A DNA stretch of 64,000 bases from positions 1,364,001 to 1,428,000 of the forward strand of contig OY751492.1 in the NCBI GenBank assembly GCA_963565915.1, given 5' to 3'. The position numbers and the translations under genes were made by a program. Shown here one piece after another: positions 61,468-64,000 of this stretch (the first letter of the stretch is position 1; each line of letters opens with the position of its first letter). Under the pieces are notes generated by a model that saw only the letters and a list, made by a program, of their open reading frames with translations, ran no database searches and was not told where the DNA came from. This stretch comes from Entoloma clypeatum (lineage: Eukaryota; Basidiomycota; Agaricomycetes; Agaricales; Entolomataceae).

Positions 61468-64000
61468 TTATCGTGGACGCGACGGGTTCTGCCGATGGAA
61501 ATCACGGATCAAATCTTGAGCGTTCTGAACATTAGCTCGCGGTTCCCATGTGTTCTCTTCTGGGCCATATCCTTCCCACTGGACAAGGTACTGGATCTTT
61601 CCGCGGAACTTTCGAGAGTCCAGGATCGTAGACACATGGTACTCTTCTCGTCCTTCGACGATGATCGGATCAGGGGCTGGTTTCCTTTTCTGGATGGCGT
61701 ACTTCGGCGTTTCATATGGTGACAACAGGGTCTCGTTGAACACAGGGTGAATCATCTTCCAAGTCTTCGGAAGATCAAGAAGGTACGCGCTAGCCCCTTT
61801 CTTCTCTAGAACTTTGAATGGTCCATGTCGGAGTGCATCAAGTTTCTTTGAGGGTCGATCGGTCCTGATGTTAGTTCCTTCCAGCCACACCTTGTCTCCG
61901 ATGCGGTAGTCCCGAGACGGACTTCGCCGTGTGTCAACAGTCTTCTTCATCTGATCCTGTGCTTGTTTCAGCGCAGCATTGGCTTCTTCCCGTGCCTGTT
62001 TGAGTTTTTTCAAGAAGTCGTTGGCAGCCGGATTGGTATCCTCTAACACGAGTTCTCCCTTCCACGGATGTAAACCGTAGTTGAGGTAGAAGGGGGTGTG
62101 CTTCGTTGCCTGGTGCTCTTTGTCATTGTACTGGAACTCTGCGATTGCGATCCATTCCGCCCAATCATCCTGTAGATGGTTGACGAAGTTTCGTAAGAAC
62201 GCTTCTGTTTCCTGATGCGATCGCTCGGCCTGTCCATCAGTCTGTGGGTGGTACGCGGTGGACAGGTTCCTCTTGATCCCCAACATGCGGCAAAGTATCT
62301 CCATGAACTTCGCAGCGAACTGTGGTCCCCTATCGCTGATGATCTTCTTGGGGATCCCGTGAAGCTTCCATATCTGGTCTCGATAGATCTTGGCTAATCC
62401 TTCAGCCGATAGTTCCACGGTTGTCGGGATGAGATGAAGCATCTTTGAATGTCTGTCCGTGATGACCAGAATTGCGTTCTTCCCATCAGATTCTGGTATC
62501 GGTCCCACGACGTCAATCCCTATGTCTTCCCATGGTTGACTTGGCGCGGCGTTAGGGTGTAGAGGGGCGTGTCTTCTTTGGCGGCTGATCTTGTTACGTT
62601 GACAGGTGTCACAACCTTTCACATACTTCTTTACGTCATGTAGGATGGTGGGCCACCAGTAGGTGCGAGTGAGGAGTTCGTGTGTTCGATATTGTCCTGG
62701 ATGTCCTGCCACTGGTGCGTCGTGCGCTTCGAACATCAGTTCTTGGCGCAATTGTGGATCTGGTGGAACATAGACTCGTTCTCCTGCGTAGGTGATGCCA
62801 TTTTCCTGCTGGTACCAGTGAGGATTCTTTTTCAGACCCTGGGCTACTTCTGTTTCCATGCGATTCGAGGCCTTGATGCGTACGATCCATGGGTTTTCGA
62901 TGGTTGTGATGTTTCCGATTTTGATGGAATCAGATGTTTCACCCCCTTCAAAGAATTGTTCCTCCGTGAACATCTCCATTTGTATCACATCTTCTGATTC
63001 CAATCGTTTCAAAAATAGCCCCTCCTTGAGCATTTGGTCGCTGTCCTGCGGCTCGAGTTCCGTCTCATACCAGGGTAAACGTGACAGGATGTCTGCTTTC
63101 GCGTTTGTCTTCCCAGGTACATGTCGCAATTCGAAGTCATAGTCTTGTAGCTTCATCTTCCAGCGCCTCTGTCGTTGGTTTAGGTCCTGAGGACGCCGGA
63201 AATACTCCAGGTTTTTGTGATCGGTTAAGATCTCGAAACGTTCCTTGGCTTCAAGTAGATAATGTCGCCAGTCCTTCAGTGCCTCCATGACTGCCAAGAG
63301 TTCCTTGTCATAGATCTCGTAATTCTGTTCGGCCGCGGACATGGTCCGCGACAAGAACGCGATAGGATGCCACTTGTCGTCTTGTTTCTGTGAGAGTACC
63401 GCTCCAATTGCATAACCCGATGCATCGGTTTCAACCCTGAACTGTCCGTCCGGTTTGGGCAATGCCAAGACTGGTGCTGTCGTGATTGCCCGTATGAGAC
63501 CTTCAAATGCTTCTTGCGCCGCTGGTCCCCATGTGAATGCTGTATTTCCCGTAAGTGTCGTGAGTGGCTTTGCGATGTTTGAGTATCCTTCAATGAAGCG
63601 TCGATAAAAATTGGCAAATCCCAGGAATTTCTGGACTTCCTTTTTTGATGTGGGTACTCGCCAGTTCCGGATTGTGTCCACCTTTTCAGTTTCCATCTCG
63701 ACACGTCCTTCACCCACGACATATCCCAATATGGGGCATTTCGTTACTTCCCAAAGACACTTCTTCTCCTTTAGGAACAAGTCATTGTCCGACAGGATCT
63801 GCAAGATCTCTTCGGTGTTCCGGGCAAGTTCTTCCTTGGTTTTACCAATAACCACTATGTCATCCATGTAAATCACACAGATGCGCCGACGGATCTGATC
63901 CCTGAATAGGCTGGCCATCATCCGAGAGAACGTTCCCGGGGAATTGCAGAGACCGAAAAACATGACCAATGGTTCAAACAATCCTCGGCTGGTCAAGAAG
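61468..64000 (-). CDS. pol: B3 Pol (partial, open as far as seen)
   Basis: At least 842 codons open from the window edge: RT from [15 protein letters not shown] with YMDD, RNase H ([12 protein letters not shown]), integrase ([31 protein letters not shown]), the GPFKVL motif and a chromodomain ([19 protein letters not shown], then RANVQNAQ). It differs from B1 at few residues (for example QKFLGF versus QRFLGF). The stretch where B1 has its two TGA codons lies outside the window. Confidence 0.92.
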   Translation of the reverse strand, partial: FLTSRGLFEPLVMFFGLCNSPGTFSRMMASLFRDQIRRRICVIYMDDIVVIGKTKEELARNTEEILQILSDNDLFLKEKKCLWEVTKCPILGYVVGEGRVEMETEKVDTIRNWRVPTSKKEVQKFLGFANFYRRFIEGYSNIAKPLTTLTGNTAFTWGPAAQEAFEGLIRAITTAPVLALPKPDGQFRVETDASGYAIGAVLSQKQDDKWHPIAFLSRTMSAAEQNYEIYDKELLAVMEALKDWRHYLLEAKERFEILTDHKNLEYFRRPQDLNQRQRRWKMKLQDYDFELRHVPGKTNAKADILSRLPWYETELEPQDSDQMLKEGLFLKRLESEDVIQMEMFTEEQFFEGGETSDSIKIGNITTIENPWIVRIKASNRMETEVAQGLKKNPHWYQQENGITYAGERVYVPPDPQLRQELMFEAHDAPVAGHPGQYRTHELLTRTYWWPTILHDVKKYVKGCDTCQRNKISRQRRHAPLHPNAAPSQPWEDIGIDVVGPIPESDGKNAILVITDRHSKMLHLIPTTVELSAEGLAKIYRDQIWKLHGIPKKIISDRGPQFAAKFMEILCRMLGIKRNLSTAYHPQTDGQAERSHQETEAFLRNFVNHLQDDWAEWIAIAEFQYNDKEHQATKHTPFYLNYGLHPWKGELVLEDTNPAANDFLKKLKQAREEANAALKQAQDQMKKTVDTRRSPSRDYRIGDKVWLEGTNIRTDRPSKKLDALRHGPFKVLEKKGASAYLLDLPKTWKMIHPVFNETLLSPYETPKYAIQKRKPAPDPIIVEGREEYHVSTILDSRKFRGKIQYLVQWEGYGPEENTWEPRANVQNAQDLIRDFHRQNPSRPR

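Larger units (their letters stand above)
60571..64000 (-). mobile_element. B3, gypsy chromovirus of family B (runs off window)
   Basis: 3' LTR 60571-60937, then ORF3 and pol to the window edge, all minus strand. Highly similar to B1. Inserted in F2 protease sequence after GATCC (60566-60570); the other end is outside, so the duplication cannot be checked. Confidence 0.92.

Noticed and set aside
1..64000. rRNA or tRNA genes
   Set aside because: No rRNA stretch was recognised; the only tRNA-like sequence is the copia primer site, which is a short complement and not a gene.

Overview
This window is from a basidiomycete fungus, most probably an agaricomycete. The signs are: a KDZ-type DNA transposon whose transposase carries the CxC1-like cysteine cluster, 45-60 bp GT..AG introns, chromodomain-bearing Ty3/gypsy elements (chromoviruses), a Ty1/copia element, and hAT- and mariner-like elements. 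More than 90% of the 64 kb is transposable element, much of it nested. Family letters (A-G) are mine; no database was searched.

Left block (1-5465). A truncated E-family LTR, then a hAT-like element with a GCCCAACGG minisatellite. Into the hAT-like element an A-like solo LTR inserted (833-3881), and into that LTR a non-autonomous LTR element, C1 (1204-3850; LTRs identical by eye). Next come a cysteine-rich ORF and an E LTR.

Nested stack (5226-29274). An unrecognised host gene on the minus strand was cut twice. One cut is C2 (5466-20585, TSD AAGGT). B1 sits in the C2 LTR (5828-18550, TSD GAAAC), and A sits in B1 (6484-12634, TSD GTCGG, LTRs identical, gag and pol open). The other cut is a hAT-like element (20720-28951, 8-bp TSD GTTGGCAC) that holds gypsy D (21964-28545, TSD ATAAT).

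Middle (29275-42928). This holds one intact-looking host gene (30629-31784, secreted, one intron), a 749-bp mariner-like MITE, and a 9.9-kb KDZ element (32751-42673, TSD CTTTGCAT, long TIRs). The KDZ element has a transposase and two more spliced genes on the minus strand.

Right block (42929-64000). B2 is a pol-less B derivative with gag fused in frame to the chromodomain. Gypsy G is split by a complete copia element (47279-53136, TSD ACAAA, 1618-aa open polyprotein). Then follow a B-like LTR, the defective gypsy copies F1 and F2, a third hAT-like minisatellite element, and B3, which runs off the window.

Common themes. The gypsy families A, B, D and F all have a G-GGT-TTT or G-GAT-TTT heptamer in the gag frame just before the gag stop, followed by a hairpin, and pol lies exactly in the -1 frame. 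In A, B, C and D the primer binding site is complementary to an 8-11 nt LTR segment lying 33-34 bp after a TATA box, the Tf1/sushi self-priming layout. Nearly all inactivating substitutions look like CpG decay (CGA to TGA stops, Asp to Asn at catalytic sites), while A and the copia element look young and intact.
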